Below, piece by piece: positions 53,317 to 62,744 of a stretch of 64,000 nt of DNA. A model generated the notes under the pieces. That model did not search any database. It saw only the letters and a list, made by a program, of their open reading frames with translations, and had not been told where the DNA came from. A program made the translations under genes and the position numbers. The stretch is from an uncultured Planctomycetaceae bacterium. GTDB taxonomy: Bacteria; Planctomycetota; Planctomycetia; Pirellulales; Thermoguttaceae. The stretch covers positions 83,869-147,868 of the forward strand of contig CAMJTU010000006.1 in assembly GCA_946408825.1 (NCBI GenBank), in the 5' to 3' direction. Position 1 is the stretch's first letter. Every line of letters starts with the position of its first letter.

Positions 53317-54772
53317 GCTCCTCCGCCTGTTTCAAGGCGTTAATAACTGCAGCCGCCTTGTTTAAACACTCTTGATACTCTTTCTCAGGAACAGAATCCG
53401 CAACAATACCAGCTCCGCTTCTAACAAATACGAATCCGTTTTTTTGATAAGCAATTCTGATCGCGATACAACAATCCATATTGCCAGTGAAATCGACATA
53501 CCCGATTGCTCCGCCATAGACCCCGCGTTTGTTGTCTTCCAACTCGCCTATCAACTGACAGGCGCGAATCTTCGGCGCGCCCGAAAGGGTTCCAGCGGGT
53601 AGTACGGCGGATATTGCGTCGAGCGCGTCGCAGTCGTCGCGAATTTCCCCTCTAACCGTCGAACCGATATGCATAACGTGTGAGTAACGCTCAATAGAAT
53701 GGAGTTTTTCAACTTGTACTGACCCAAAGCGACTAATTTTTCCAAGGTCGTTACGTCCAAGATCGACAAGCATATTATGTTCGGCAAGCTCTTTCTCATC
53801 CGCGAGTAGCTCAGCTTCTAACGCTCTGTCTTCTGCCTCTGTTTTTCCACGAGGACGCGTACCCGCGAGTGGAAACGTGTGAAGGACGCCGTCTTGAAGT
53901 TTAACTAGAGTTTCTGGGGACGCGCCGGCCATTTCTACGTCTGTGCCAGAGAAGTAAAACATATACGGCGAGGGGTTAATCGTCCGCAATATGCGATAAG
54001 TGTTAAGTAAAGACCCCTCAAACGGCGCGCTAAATCGGTTAGAAAGAACAATCTGAAATATGTCGCCTTCGCGAATATAACGTTTCGCTCTCTCTACCAT
54101 GTCGCAATACTCGTCTTTATTGAACAGAGGAGTTATTGAACCTGTAACCCGACTCGCCGGTTCACGTTTCTTTTCGCCCGTCTTCAAAAGTTCAACAAGG
54201 CGCTTGAGTTCGAGCGCTGCCCGCTTGTATTCCGTTTCGACGTTAGCGAGGTTTATATTAACGGTTAATAGGATCTTTTGCGTGAAATTATCGAAAGCGA
54301 TAACCTTGTCAAAAAGCATCAGATCAGCTTCTTTAAAGTCTTCGATATTCTTAACTTTAACTCGGACAGTCGGTTCGCTATAGCCAAGATAATCATAGGA
54401 AAAATAACCGACAAACCCGCCGGTAAACGGAGGGGTTCCCTGAAGTTTGGGACTACGGTGCTGAGCTAGAATCTGACGAAGATATGAGGACGGATCGGAC
54501 GTCTCTATTTTAATGTCATTAATTCGAATGGAATCGCCGTCGCAAACAAACTCCATCTTTGGATCAAAGCCCAAAAAAGTGTAACGTCCCCAGTTTGCGC
54601 TATCGGAAATGGATTCCAACAAGTAACAATGTGTTGAGATATTTTTAAGTTTACGGAGAACTTCAATCGGGGTATAGGCGTCCGAAAGAATTTGGCAACT
54701 GACAGGAAGAACGTCGTAGTTCCCTGAACTCGCATACGTTCGCGCTTCGTCTAGCGTTGGTGAAAAATTCAT
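53294..54772 (-). CDS. trpE: Anthranilate synthase component I
   Basis: 492 residues. The tryptophan-feedback motif LLES is at 51-54. ANWGRYTFLGF, RYIREGDIFQIVLSNRF, INPSPYMFYF, GASPETLVKLQDG, FPLAGTRPRGKTEAED, DLGRNDLG, SGAPKIRACQLI and GAGIVADSVPEKEYQE follow. ATG 54772 fits the family start; a longer reading would run into the leader terminator. First gene of trpEGDCFBA, under the T-box leader upstream. Confidence 0.95.
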   Translation of the reverse strand: MNFSPTLDEARTYASSGNYDVLPVSCQILSDAYTPIEVLRKLKNISTHCYLLESISDSANWGRYTFLGFDPKMEFVCDGDSIRINDIKIETSDPSSYLRQILAQHRSPKLQGTPPFTGGFVGYFSYDYLGYSEPTVRVKVKNIEDFKEADLMLFDKVIAFDNFTQKILLTVNINLANVETEYKRAALELKRLVELLKTGEKKREPASRVTGSITPLFNKDEYCDMVERAKRYIREGDIFQIVLSNRFSAPFEGSLLNTYRILRTINPSPYMFYFSGTDVEMAGASPETLVKLQDGVLHTFPLAGTRPRGKTEAEDRALEAELLADEKELAEHNMLVDLGRNDLGKISRFGSVQVEKLHSIERYSHVMHIGSTVRGEIRDDCDALDAISAVLPAGTLSGAPKIRACQLIGELEDNKRGVYGGAIGYVDFTGNMDCCIAIRIAYQKNGFVFVRSGAGIVADSVPEKEYQECLNKAAAVINALKQAEELDNDLID

Positions 54773-54813
54773 AATAAGGTTCCCTTGCTTATTCCACCTG
54801 CCAGAGAACCCAT

Positions 54814-55107
54814 AAAAAAGTCCCTGACAGTCATCAAAGAACAAACTGTCAAGGACGAATATAAAATCCGCGGTGCCACCTTGATTTGTGGGGAACCAGC
54901 AGTCAGGAAACCCACACGCTTACGTACTCAAATACGTTGATTTTGATAACGGAGATCTTACTCCGTCTCACATACTTAGAGGCGATAACCGCCGCCGTTC
55001 TGATCACCCTCAGGAGTCCATTCAGCCTAATATGTTTCGTTACGATCACACCGCCCGTAACTCTCTCTTGAAACAGAGAAAAAGCCTACTACTCTCCCTC
55101 AACGGTT
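54814..55107 (-). promoter_or_regulatory. Trp-specific T-box leader (riboswitch)
   Basis: Read on the minus strand. Stem I base GGAG pairs with CTCC around a specifier loop with AGTA on the 5' side and GAATGGA on the 3' side; the specifier codon is TGG at 55018-55020. The T-box core TGGCACCGCG lies at 54869-54878: its N base is C, which pairs with the G73 discriminator of tRNA-Trp. AAGG before it can pair with the CCTT after it (antiterminator). The competing terminator is GTCCTTGACAGT / ACTGTCAGGGAC plus six T (54814-54856). Codon and discriminator both point to tRNA-Trp. It controls trpE, 42 bases downstream. Confidence 0.92.
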
Positions 55108-55114
55108 TACGGGA

Positions 55115-55142
55115 ATTCTACAACTCTTCGTCCTGGCGTCAA
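55115..55142 (-). promoter_or_regulatory. Promoter of the trp operon leader
   Basis: On the minus strand: TTGACG, a 16-base spacer and TAGAAT, giving a transcription start near 55107 and a leader of about 330 bases. It lies just after the stop codon of the oxidoreductase gene upstream. Confidence 0.8.
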
Positions 55143-55171
55143 CAGGAAAAAGAAAATCAAATTAAAAAAAC

Positions 55172-56653
55172 TCAATTACGAGACTCTTTCGTATTGCCTA
55201 AAAGGATATAAGAACCGTCTTTATCTTTCTGTATCGACTCTCTCTCAACGCCAAGTTCCCGCGATAGAATCTCGAGCACACGCGGCCCACAAAAACCGCC
55301 TTGGCAACGTCCGCTTCCAGGTCGGCAACGGCGTTTAACAGCATCTAACGTACGCGCGCCAAGAGGTCGACGAATGGCGTCGACGATCTCGCCTTCAGTA
55401 ACTTCTTCGCAACGGCAAATCACACGCCCATAAAGAGGATTTTTAGCCACAAGTTCGAGCTTTTCCTCATCAGAAAGAGAGGAAAAACGAATCTCCTCTC
55501 GATTCGGATTGAAATCTGGATTATCATTAAGCTCAAGACCACAATCTGCAAGAAGTTGGACGGCATATAACGCGATCGCTGGCGCTGAAGTCAACCCAGG
55601 CGATTTAATACCAGCCAGATTAACAAGTCCTGCAACGTCAGGATCACGTTCAATAATAAAATCCTTGCCGTCAGGTAGCGAACGTAGACCGGCAAAATTG
55701 CGGATTGCGTCGCCAAAATCGACTTTGTCGCTTAAAAGTTTCGACATATTGCGAACAAAATCTAAACCCTGCTTCGTTGTAGAAAAATCTTCTTTATCGT
55801 CGCCGTCTTGAGCGTCTGGCCCCACCAACAAATTACCGTGAACCGTTGGGGAAATCAGCACGCCCTTGCCGAGTTTTGACGGACACATAAAAATCGTTCT
55901 ATCGACAAGATTTCCTTGCCGTTTATCAAGAATATAATACTCGCCCTTACGAGGCTTAACGCTAAAACGTTTTTTGCCGATAAACTGCTGAACGACGTCC
56001 GAATAAATTCCTGCGGCGTTAACGATGAAACGGGCGTCGACAGAAGAACCGTTCTTAAAGGTAATACGAAAATACCCGTCTCGCTTTTTATCCTCAAGTA
56101 AGACGCCGTCTTTATCTAACTTATCGATTTTTACTACTTCAGAATTAAGTAAAACCTTGCCGCCGTTTACAACGCCGTTTTCGGCGAGCGCAGTTGTGAA
56201 TTCGTAGGAACCGACAATTCCTCCAGTGGGCGCCACTAGAGCGCCGCGTATTGATTCCTTAAGATTGGGTTCAAGGAGACGGACAGCGTCGGCGTCCACA
56301 ACTTCAAGCCCCTCGACTCCATTGCGTATCCCATTCTCATACAGACGTTGAAGTTGCGGAAGTTCGTCGTCTGTGAGCGCGACAATCAACGAACCGTTCT
56401 GACGAAAGGGAACGGAAAGTTCGGCGCAAAGTTGCGGGTACATTCTGTTACCCTCAACGTTAAAACGAGCCATGAGCGTGCCAGTCGGCGGATCATAACC
56501 AGCATGAACAATCGCAGAATTCGCCCGCGAACAGCCAAGGGCGACGTCGTTCTCTTTTTCAATCAGCGCCGTCGAGAGCCGATACTTTCCCAGTTCTCTG
56601 AATAACGCCGAGCCAATCACGCCAGCGCCAATAATCGCAACGTCGTAAGTCAT
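55172..56653 (-). CDS. NAD(P)/FAD-dependent oxidoreductase, GlpA-like with BFD-type iron-sulfur domain
   Basis: 493 residues. The N-terminal FAD motif is DVAIIGAGVIGSALFREL, and CSRANSAIVHAGYDPPTGTL is the glycerol-3-phosphate dehydrogenase/LhgO family block. GKGVLISPTVHGNLLVGPDA and FAGLRSLPDGKDFII follow. The C-terminus has a BFD-like [2Fe-2S] domain: CRCEEVTEGEIVDAIRR then CRPGSGRCQGGFCG. Similar proteins in anaerobes usually pair with a second FAD protein and a small zinc protein; neither is adjacent. Likely anaerobic oxidation of glycerol-3-phosphate or a 2-hydroxyacid. The phosphodiesterase at 4957 could supply substrate, which is speculative. Confidence 0.83.
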   Translation of the reverse strand: MTYDVAIIGAGVIGSALFRELGKYRLSTALIEKENDVALGCSRANSAIVHAGYDPPTGTLMARFNVEGNRMYPQLCAELSVPFRQNGSLIVALTDDELPQLQRLYENGIRNGVEGLEVVDADAVRLLEPNLKESIRGALVAPTGGIVGSYEFTTALAENGVVNGGKVLLNSEVVKIDKLDKDGVLLEDKKRDGYFRITFKNGSSVDARFIVNAAGIYSDVVQQFIGKKRFSVKPRKGEYYILDKRQGNLVDRTIFMCPSKLGKGVLISPTVHGNLLVGPDAQDGDDKEDFSTTKQGLDFVRNMSKLLSDKVDFGDAIRNFAGLRSLPDGKDFIIERDPDVAGLVNLAGIKSPGLTSAPAIALYAVQLLADCGLELNDNPDFNPNREEIRFSSLSDEEKLELVAKNPLYGRVICRCEEVTEGEIVDAIRRPLGARTLDAVKRRCRPGSGRCQGGFCGPRVLEILSRELGVERESIQKDKDGSYILLGNTKESRN

Positions 56654-56833
56654 AATAATTTACCGACTTTTATAAAAAACAATGAAGGGCGAAATCTGTA
56701 AGGCGTCCTAATCCATAACGTCATACAAAGAAAACGCCTATGGACCAGTATAACGGGAAAGTCGTAAGAAACAACTGCAGATTCCTTGGAGAGGTCGGAT
56801 ATCAGAACGTTTTGACCCTCCAGAATTAGAACT

Positions 56834-59002
56834 TCATAACAGCAAACGTTGACTCCGAGCTTTATTTTTCATCCTTTCTGAGCGTAGTCCCATTTCAGAA
56901 ACGAGCGGTGGTTTGAACCCGGATTGAACGGGCGCAGAATCGGCTTTCAGACGATAATCGCCATGATATGAATCCTCAAAATAACTCCCGTCGTCTATTT
57001 CGGCAATAAAATTATTCTCCATTTTTAAATAGGGACGCGCGGCCTTTTCTACAGTATCGCCCTGCCATTGGCCTCGTTTGTTGACGTCCCAAAATCCGCC
57101 GATACAAACGTTTCCAATAACTTCACACCCTTCAGGATAGTGGGCGGAATCTTCATCGTCGAGAATTGTCGCGAGTTGTGGATACTTAGAAAGGTAAGGT
57201 TCTTCACGATACTTGATTCCACTTAGCGTTCCCTTATCCTTCCCTTCTTGAATCCATTCGTCGACGTGATCACGAGCCCAACCGGCGCCTCGAGCGTCAA
57301 TATGAAGGGCGGGATTGCAGTTAACAAATAGATTATGATTAATCTGAGAATCTCGACCGCCGCCAATAAAGGCGGCGCGTGTTACGTTGACAAAGAGATT
57401 GCCGGAAATTTCGGCAGATGAAAACATATCGTCGAGATAAACGCCAACACATCCGTTGTTTTGAAACCCTTGAATATCATGGAGGTAGTTTCCGCGCAGA
57501 ATATTACCTCGCATCGTCCAGTTGCGTCCAGTATAGATCGCGCCTGCGTCGTTCGACTCAAAACAGACGTTGCATATTTCGTTACCCTCGATCAGATTCT
57601 CATTCCCACTAAACCCAATGCCCATATGCGGCGCGTTTTCGATCAGGTTCCGTTCGACACAATTTCCGACTCCGTCGATAGATATTCCGGGCTCGTAAAC
57701 ACGTTTGATTAAGGCATAGTCATGGATGTAATTGTCGACAATCCTATTGCCACTCGGTTCAAGGGTTTTACGATTTCCGCCTGAAACTCTGACGCCGCCG
57801 CGTCCAAGACGGTAAAGCTCACACTCTTGCACTAGGATTCTCTCTCCTGAAAGGGAAAAACCAGAACCGCTAACGTCATATACGTCGCATTTCTCAATCG
57901 TTACGTTCTGAAGGTTGACCCCGGAGACAGCGTCTCCTCGCGAACCAATCATTGTAAAACCAGACAAGACAAAATTCGAAACGCCGTCAAACTCTATTAC
58001 GCGAGGTAATCTTGTTATGAGAAAATCGCCGACTTTCCATTCTTCTGTTGGAGGATAGAAATAAAGCTTCTCCTCGTCGCGGTCAATATAATACTCGCCC
58101 GGCGCATCCAACTCACAGAGAGCGTTAAAAACGTAAAACCATTGCCCCACCCTGTAACCATAGCTATGATAAGGAGGCATGACTTGTATCGTCATAGACG
58201 AAGGATCAATAGACGCGACACGATGTTTTTGTTCGGCCCAATCCCAAAACCAATATCCACTAACCCATAAATCTTTTTCATCAAGACATTTTAAAATTTC
58301 TTCGTCGTCAAAACTAAATTTTCCCTCAGCAATGCCCTTAACGCCACGAATATCGACTTCATGCGTTCCATCTTTTGATAGTCCTGTGATCTTAACGAAA
58401 CCATCGTTCGGATAACGTGCGATTCTTGTTGGTTCGCTACGGAAAAAAAGTTCAGGCGAATTATCTGGGGTTCCGAGATCGCCAATATTTTGAGAGCTAA
58501 GCTCGATCACACAAAGTTTACCAGATAGTTCCGGCTTAATTCTGTCTAATGTGGCAAGGTCGTTTAAAGGCCGAATATCAGAGGGAAAACGTCCGGCGTT
58601 TAGAAGGACGGAAGCGCCTTCCTCGGCGCGCCATACAATGGGATTCTCAGGGGAGTCGCCGCCGTCGTCATTTGTGAACTTTAACGTGTTTGGAAGTTCG
58701 TATACGCCGCCTCGAACCTCAACCACAACGTCTTTTAAATCTGTGTGACTCTTTTTTAACTCTCGTACGGCGTCCCGTGCTTTTTCAAGTGAGGCAAAGG
58801 GACCGTCCGTTTTATCATCGGTAGAAACGGAAAGAGTTCCCGACCATTCGTCTGATCCTTCAGTCGAAACATAAAACGTGGGAGACGATTCGGACGCGTT
58901 ACTCAAAGTGAAATTGCTATAAAAAGCCGTCAGAGCAAGCGTCAACATAAAGGGAATCGACGCGCAACGCGAACAAAAGCGTTTTAACATGAATATCGAC
59001 AC
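56834..59002 (-). CDS. Secreted right-handed parallel beta-helix protein (GH141-like)
   Basis: 722 residues with a signal peptide (FMLTLALTAFYSNFTLSNA). The start of the mature protein, FYVSTEGSDEWSGTL then GPFASLEKARDAVRELKK, is typical of beta-helix polysaccharide hydrolases or lyases. Residues about 330-600 hold many beta-helix coils (NRIVDNYIHDYAL, NLIEGNEICNVCFESNDAGA, GNILRGNYLHDIQGFQ, INHNLFVNCNPAL). The Asn-ladder pattern and length fit GH141-type alpha-fucosidase/xylanase proteins; catalytic residues cannot be assigned by eye. A minus-strand TATAAT at 59105-59110 may belong to its promoter. Confidence 0.75.
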   Translation of the reverse strand: MSIFMLKRFCSRCASIPFMLTLALTAFYSNFTLSNASESSPTFYVSTEGSDEWSGTLSVSTDDKTDGPFASLEKARDAVRELKKSHTDLKDVVVEVRGGVYELPNTLKFTNDDGGDSPENPIVWRAEEGASVLLNAGRFPSDIRPLNDLATLDRIKPELSGKLCVIELSSQNIGDLGTPDNSPELFFRSEPTRIARYPNDGFVKITGLSKDGTHEVDIRGVKGIAEGKFSFDDEEILKCLDEKDLWVSGYWFWDWAEQKHRVASIDPSSMTIQVMPPYHSYGYRVGQWFYVFNALCELDAPGEYYIDRDEEKLYFYPPTEEWKVGDFLITRLPRVIEFDGVSNFVLSGFTMIGSRGDAVSGVNLQNVTIEKCDVYDVSGSGFSLSGERILVQECELYRLGRGGVRVSGGNRKTLEPSGNRIVDNYIHDYALIKRVYEPGISIDGVGNCVERNLIENAPHMGIGFSGNENLIEGNEICNVCFESNDAGAIYTGRNWTMRGNILRGNYLHDIQGFQNNGCVGVYLDDMFSSAEISGNLFVNVTRAAFIGGGRDSQINHNLFVNCNPALHIDARGAGWARDHVDEWIQEGKDKGTLSGIKYREEPYLSKYPQLATILDDEDSAHYPEGCEVIGNVCIGGFWDVNKRGQWQGDTVEKAARPYLKMENNFIAEIDDGSYFEDSYHGDYRLKADSAPVQSGFKPPLVSEMGLRSERMKNKARSQRLLL

Positions 59003-59175
59003 GTTTCTACCAAAGCCTTTCAGGGGAATGTCGTAAATACGACGTTACCCCTCAAAAAAATCAAAGAAAAAAAGTCCTAAAAGAACGTTCAAAAGCATGC
59101 GCGAATTATACCCTACCTGAAAATAGAAAAAAACACGTTCACTCCAAAGAAAATGAGTTCGTCGAGAAAAAACAA

Positions 59176-59207
59176 AAAATCGGCGCTTGCCTGCAAACGC
59201 CGATTTT
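59176..59207. terminator. Bidirectional terminator after the kinase gene
   Basis: AAAATCGGCG (59176-59185) pairs with CGCCGATTTT (59198-59207), flanked by further A on the left. It lies 30 bases after the kinase stop on the minus strand. Confidence 0.85.
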
Positions 59208-59236
59208 CTCCCAAGAAAATGTTGTTCGTCGACTCC

Positions 59237-60106
59237 TTAACCAACACGATCGCCTTGTTTAGGAGGACGGCTGAACACCTTAATAGAACGAAGGGCACGA
59301 ACAATGTCTCTAGCGCTTTTCGGACGATCTTTCGCGTTTTTCGCTAGCATTTGCGCTAAAAGAGCAGCAAACTCCTCAGTAACCTCTTTATTTCTAGCAC
59401 GAACAGAAGGTATCGCGCCAGAAACATGTTTCTGTAGCAGTTCGTTCATAGAACTCCCGGTAAAAGCAGGTCGACCGGATAGTATTTCAAAATAGGCGCA
59501 ACCTAAACTATAGATATCCGCACGTCCGTCTAAGGGAAGTCCTCGAATTTGCTCTGGCGACATATAGCTCGCCGTACCCTGCGGGGTTGATTTCATCTTA
59601 AGGAGTTTTGCAAGAGGGCTCGGCTTCACGGGCTTACAAAGGGCAAAATCGATCAGTTTAACCCCGTGTTCTTCCGAATAGAGAAAATTATCCGGTTTAA
59701 TATCGCGATGGATCCATCCAGCTTCATGAAGAACAGCTATCGCCTCTGCCATTTGAGGAATCATCGTCGGTAGCGCGACACAATAATTCTCATACCCCTT
59801 ATGGACATACTGCTTGATGTTCGGGGCGGCAAACCACTCCATAGCGATGTAAGGAGTCTTGTTGTACCAGCCAAAATCGAAAATATCGATAATACGTTCG
59901 TTTTTCAATTTGGAACCAACGGCGTACTCCCACTTTAACATCTGAACCTGGCTTCGATCACGACTTGCGCTCTGAAATAGAGTTTTTAACCCCACATAAC
60001 GACGATTACGATCGTCGTATGCCTGCCAAGTTCGGCTCGTCTGCCCCGTATAAACCACGTTCAGCAAACGATATGGACCAATATGCATCACTTGGGTTGA
60101 ACCCAT
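59237..60106 (-). CDS. Hanks-type serine/threonine protein kinase with DFA motif
   Basis: 289 residues, kinase domain only, with no membrane segment or sensor. The ATP-site lysine is K41 (VGLKTL). The glycine loop is degenerate (NVVYTGQTSRTWQAYD), and the catalytic loop HRDIKPDN (133-140) is intact. Motif DFG is replaced by DFA at 153-155 (LIDFALCKP). The activation segment GTASYMSPEQIRG and GRADIYSLGCAYFEILSGRPAF are intact. Short soluble kinases are common in Planctomycetota. The Ala for Gly may lower or alter activity, so a pseudokinase cannot be excluded. It lies 92 bases downstream of fabF. Confidence 0.88.
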   Translation of the reverse strand: MGSTQVMHIGPYRLLNVVYTGQTSRTWQAYDDRNRRYVGLKTLFQSASRDRSQVQMLKWEYAVGSKLKNERIIDIFDFGWYNKTPYIAMEWFAAPNIKQYVHKGYENYCVALPTMIPQMAEAIAVLHEAGWIHRDIKPDNFLYSEEHGVKLIDFALCKPVKPSPLAKLLKMKSTPQGTASYMSPEQIRGLPLDGRADIYSLGCAYFEILSGRPAFTGSSMNELLQKHVSGAIPSVRARNKEVTEEFAALLAQMLAKNAKDRPKSARDIVRALRSIKVFSRPPKQGDRVG

Positions 60107-60198
60107 CGAAGTTCCCCTTCTAACTTCGAACCAACGCTGACTCGTTCCACCAGATGATCGTACTAAAAGACAACGTCAAATCAAAGCCAACGACCCTG

Positions 60199-61440
60199 TT
60201 ATTCGGTAAAAGCTCCAGCGGCGACACAGGCGTTGTGACCGCCGAACCCAAAGCTACTGGAGACAATATACTTAATCCGACGCTCCTTTGCAACAAGAGG
60301 AGTGAAATCAAGATTGCACGCTGGATCGGGATTTTCGAGGTTCAGGGTTGGAGGAACGACGTTGTCTCGAATCGCAAGAAGAGAAAAGATTAACTCAACT
60401 CCGCCGCTACCGCCAAGAAGATGTCCTATAGAACTCTTAGTACTTGAAATAGCAACAGACTTTGCACAATCTCCAAACGCTCGTTTGATCGCGCCGACCT
60501 CCGCAACGTCGCCTAATTTAGTCGCCGTTCCATGCGCGTTTATGTAATCGATCTGTTCGGGATTAAGACCTGCGGAAAAAACCGCGGCTGACAACGCGGC
60601 TCCGGCATAAACGCCTTCTGAGTCCGGTTGGGTAATGTGCGACGCGTCAGTTGAGACGCCATAGCCAAGAAATTCGCCGAGTATCCTCGCGCCTCGTTTT
60701 TTCGCGTGTTCAAGTTCTTCAAAAACGAGAATTCCAGCGCCTTCGCCAATAACGAACCCGTCGCGATCAGCGTCAAAAGGACGGCTTGCCTTAGAAGGTT
60801 CGTCGTTTCGTTCAGAGAGCGCCCGCATTGCGGCAAACCCGACAAGACCGAGCTTCGAAACTGCTGCTTCAGTCCCGCCGGTTATAACGACGTCAAGATC
60901 GCCGTCGCGAATAAGGCGATAAGAGTCAATCATTGCGTTATTGGCGCTAGCACACGCAGTAGCGACGCCGTAGGATACGCCATGAATTCCAAAACGAATT
61001 GCCAGATGGCTGCTCGCCGCGTTGAGCATGATTTTCGGAATCGTAAAAGGCGAGACCCTCGAAGCGCCGCATTTGTCCAACTTAGCGTCCTGACGCTCAA
61101 TTTCGCCAAGTCCGCCGACCCCACAACCGACAATAGCTCCGCAACGAAAGGGATTTTCTTTACTAAAATCGATTCCAGATTCCTCGACCGCTCTTATACC
61201 GGCGACGTACGAGAACTGGGCAAAACGATCAATCCTTTTTTCTTCTTTGGAATCGACGTAAGGAAGAGGAGAAAAATCGCGACACTGACCTGCAATTTTT
61301 GAACGAAAACAATTCAGTTCAGGATCAACCAATGGAGTTATGCCGCTTTCGCCCTCAAGCAGTTTTTTCCAAACGGCTTCGAGTTCGCAACCCAACGGCG
61401 TAACGAGTCCCATGCCTGTGATAACGACGCGTTTCTTCAT
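60199..61440 (-). CDS. fabF: Beta-ketoacyl-ACP synthase II
   Basis: 413 residues. MKKRVVITGMGLVTPLG is the family start (ATG 61440); a 27-residue longer reading is not conserved. Catalytic C163 in ATACASANNAM, His in NAHGTATKLGD and His in SSIGHLLGGSGGVE form the Cys-His-His triad, and SSSFGFGGHNAC closes the fold. Elongates fatty acids. Last gene of the fab cluster. Confidence 0.95.
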   Translation of the reverse strand: MKKRVVITGMGLVTPLGCELEAVWKKLLEGESGITPLVDPELNCFRSKIAGQCRDFSPLPYVDSKEEKRIDRFAQFSYVAGIRAVEESGIDFSKENPFRCGAIVGCGVGGLGEIERQDAKLDKCGASRVSPFTIPKIMLNAASSHLAIRFGIHGVSYGVATACASANNAMIDSYRLIRDGDLDVVITGGTEAAVSKLGLVGFAAMRALSERNDEPSKASRPFDADRDGFVIGEGAGILVFEELEHAKKRGARILGEFLGYGVSTDASHITQPDSEGVYAGAALSAAVFSAGLNPEQIDYINAHGTATKLGDVAEVGAIKRAFGDCAKSVAISSTKSSIGHLLGGSGGVELIFSLLAIRDNVVPPTLNLENPDPACNLDFTPLVAKERRIKYIVSSSFGFGGHNACVAAGAFTE

Positions 61441-61572
61441 AGAGCGACCAACTGCAATGACGAGGAACGAAAACGGAAATGTAAAAACTCTTTCTCCAGA
61501 ATTGGCAAATATGCTTTCCACTGGAGAAAGAGGAGAGCCGCCGCGACAAAGACGTCGAGGCGACGGGACAGA

Positions 61573-61830
61573 TCACTCGTTGGAGTCGAGAACCTTGCAA
61601 ATCTGATCAACAACGTCGTTGACAGTAGAAATCTCGCCAACCTTGTCTTCGTCGATGTCGATATCGAAGTTTTCTTCAAACGCAATCATGAGTTCCGCGA
61701 GATCGAGCGAATCGGCGCCAAGATCATTGGCAATGTCGCTAGCGCCGGAAATCTGCTCCTTGTCGCGCGCAAGTTGATCAGCGATAATCTCGATAACCTT
61801 CGCTTCAATTTGTTTCCTATCAGCAGCCAT
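61573..61830 (-). CDS. acpP: Acyl carrier protein
   Basis: 85 residues from ATG 61830 with AAAGGG upstream. The phosphopantetheine serine S41 lies in DLGADSLDLAELMIAFEENF. Highly acidic helix bundle with the usual ISTVNDVVDQI end. Gaps of 132 bases to fabF and 121 to fabG suggest it may also have its own transcript, as is common for ACP. Confidence 0.96.
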   Translation of the reverse strand: MAADRKQIEAKVIEIIADQLARDKEQISGASDIANDLGADSLDLAELMIAFEENFDIDIDEDKVGEISTVNDVVDQICKVLDSNE

Positions 61831-61951
61831 TGTGAACCCTTTCGTAAAAGTTTTCTTAGCGTTAGAAACTTCCAACGCGAAAATCTGGATCAAAGTAAAG
61901 CATGCCTCTCAAAACGCTATCTACGACGCCGTTAAGAGAGGCAACGTTAAA

Positions 61952-62701
61952 CTACATTATAAGACCGCCGTCAACCGTCAGAACCTGACCTGTAACATAC
62001 GACGAATCAGGACTCGCGAAAAAGAGAACGGCGTTCGCAATATCCTCTGGAGATCCAATACGCCCCACAGGAATCCGGTCTTTGATTCCTTGGATTAAAA
62101 CAGGATTAAGAACCCTTGTCATATCGGTATCGACAAATCCTGGACAAATTGCGTTTACAGTAATATTGCGATTGCCAAGCTCTTTGGAAACGGTTCGTGT
62201 AAAACCAATTACGCCAGCCTTGGAAGCTGAGTAATTCGCTTGTCCAGCGTTACCGATCAAACCGCTAATACTGGATATGTTAATAATTCGCCCCCATTTA
62301 CCTTTACGCATAGATTCGACGAACGCACGCGTAACAAGAAAGGTACCCCGAAGATTAACGTTGATAACGTCGTCCCACATTTCATCGGTAATGCGACGCA
62401 TCAGCATATCGCGAGTGATGCCGGCGTTGTTGACGACAATATCGACGCGTCCATATTCAGCAAGGATTGCGCTTGCAACTTCAGAAACAGCGGCAGAGTC
62501 TGCAACATTACAAACGAAAGCCTTCGCCTCGCCGCCGCCGGCGCAAATTTCAGCGACCGATTCCTTAAGCTTTTCCTCATTTGTACCGATGCAAGCGACC
62601 TTTGCGCCTGACATAGCGAGAGCTTTAGCAACGCCAAAGCCTATGCCGCGCGTCGCTCCTGTCACAACAGCGTTCTTACCAGTAAGATCTACTTTTATCA
62701 T
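61952..62701 (-). CDS. fabG: 3-oxoacyl-ACP reductase
   Basis: 249 residues, a short-chain dehydrogenase. NADP motif TGATRGIGFGVAKAL, NNAGITRDMLMRRI, and the catalytic Ser-Tyr-Lys in SSISGLIGNAGQANYSASKAG. CPGFVDTDMTRVL and GQVLTVDGGLIM complete FabG. It lies 43 bases downstream of fabD. Confidence 0.95.
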   Translation of the reverse strand: MIKVDLTGKNAVVTGATRGIGFGVAKALAMSGAKVACIGTNEEKLKESVAEICAGGGEAKAFVCNVADSAAVSEVASAILAEYGRVDIVVNNAGITRDMLMRRITDEMWDDVINVNLRGTFLVTRAFVESMRKGKWGRIINISSISGLIGNAGQANYSASKAGVIGFTRTVSKELGNRNITVNAICPGFVDTDMTRVLNPVLIQGIKDRIPVGRIGSPEDIANAVLFFASPDSSYVTGQVLTVDGGLIM

Positions 62702-62744
62702 AGTGATTTGTCCGAGGGTTAAATGGTACTAAAAACGAACGAAA

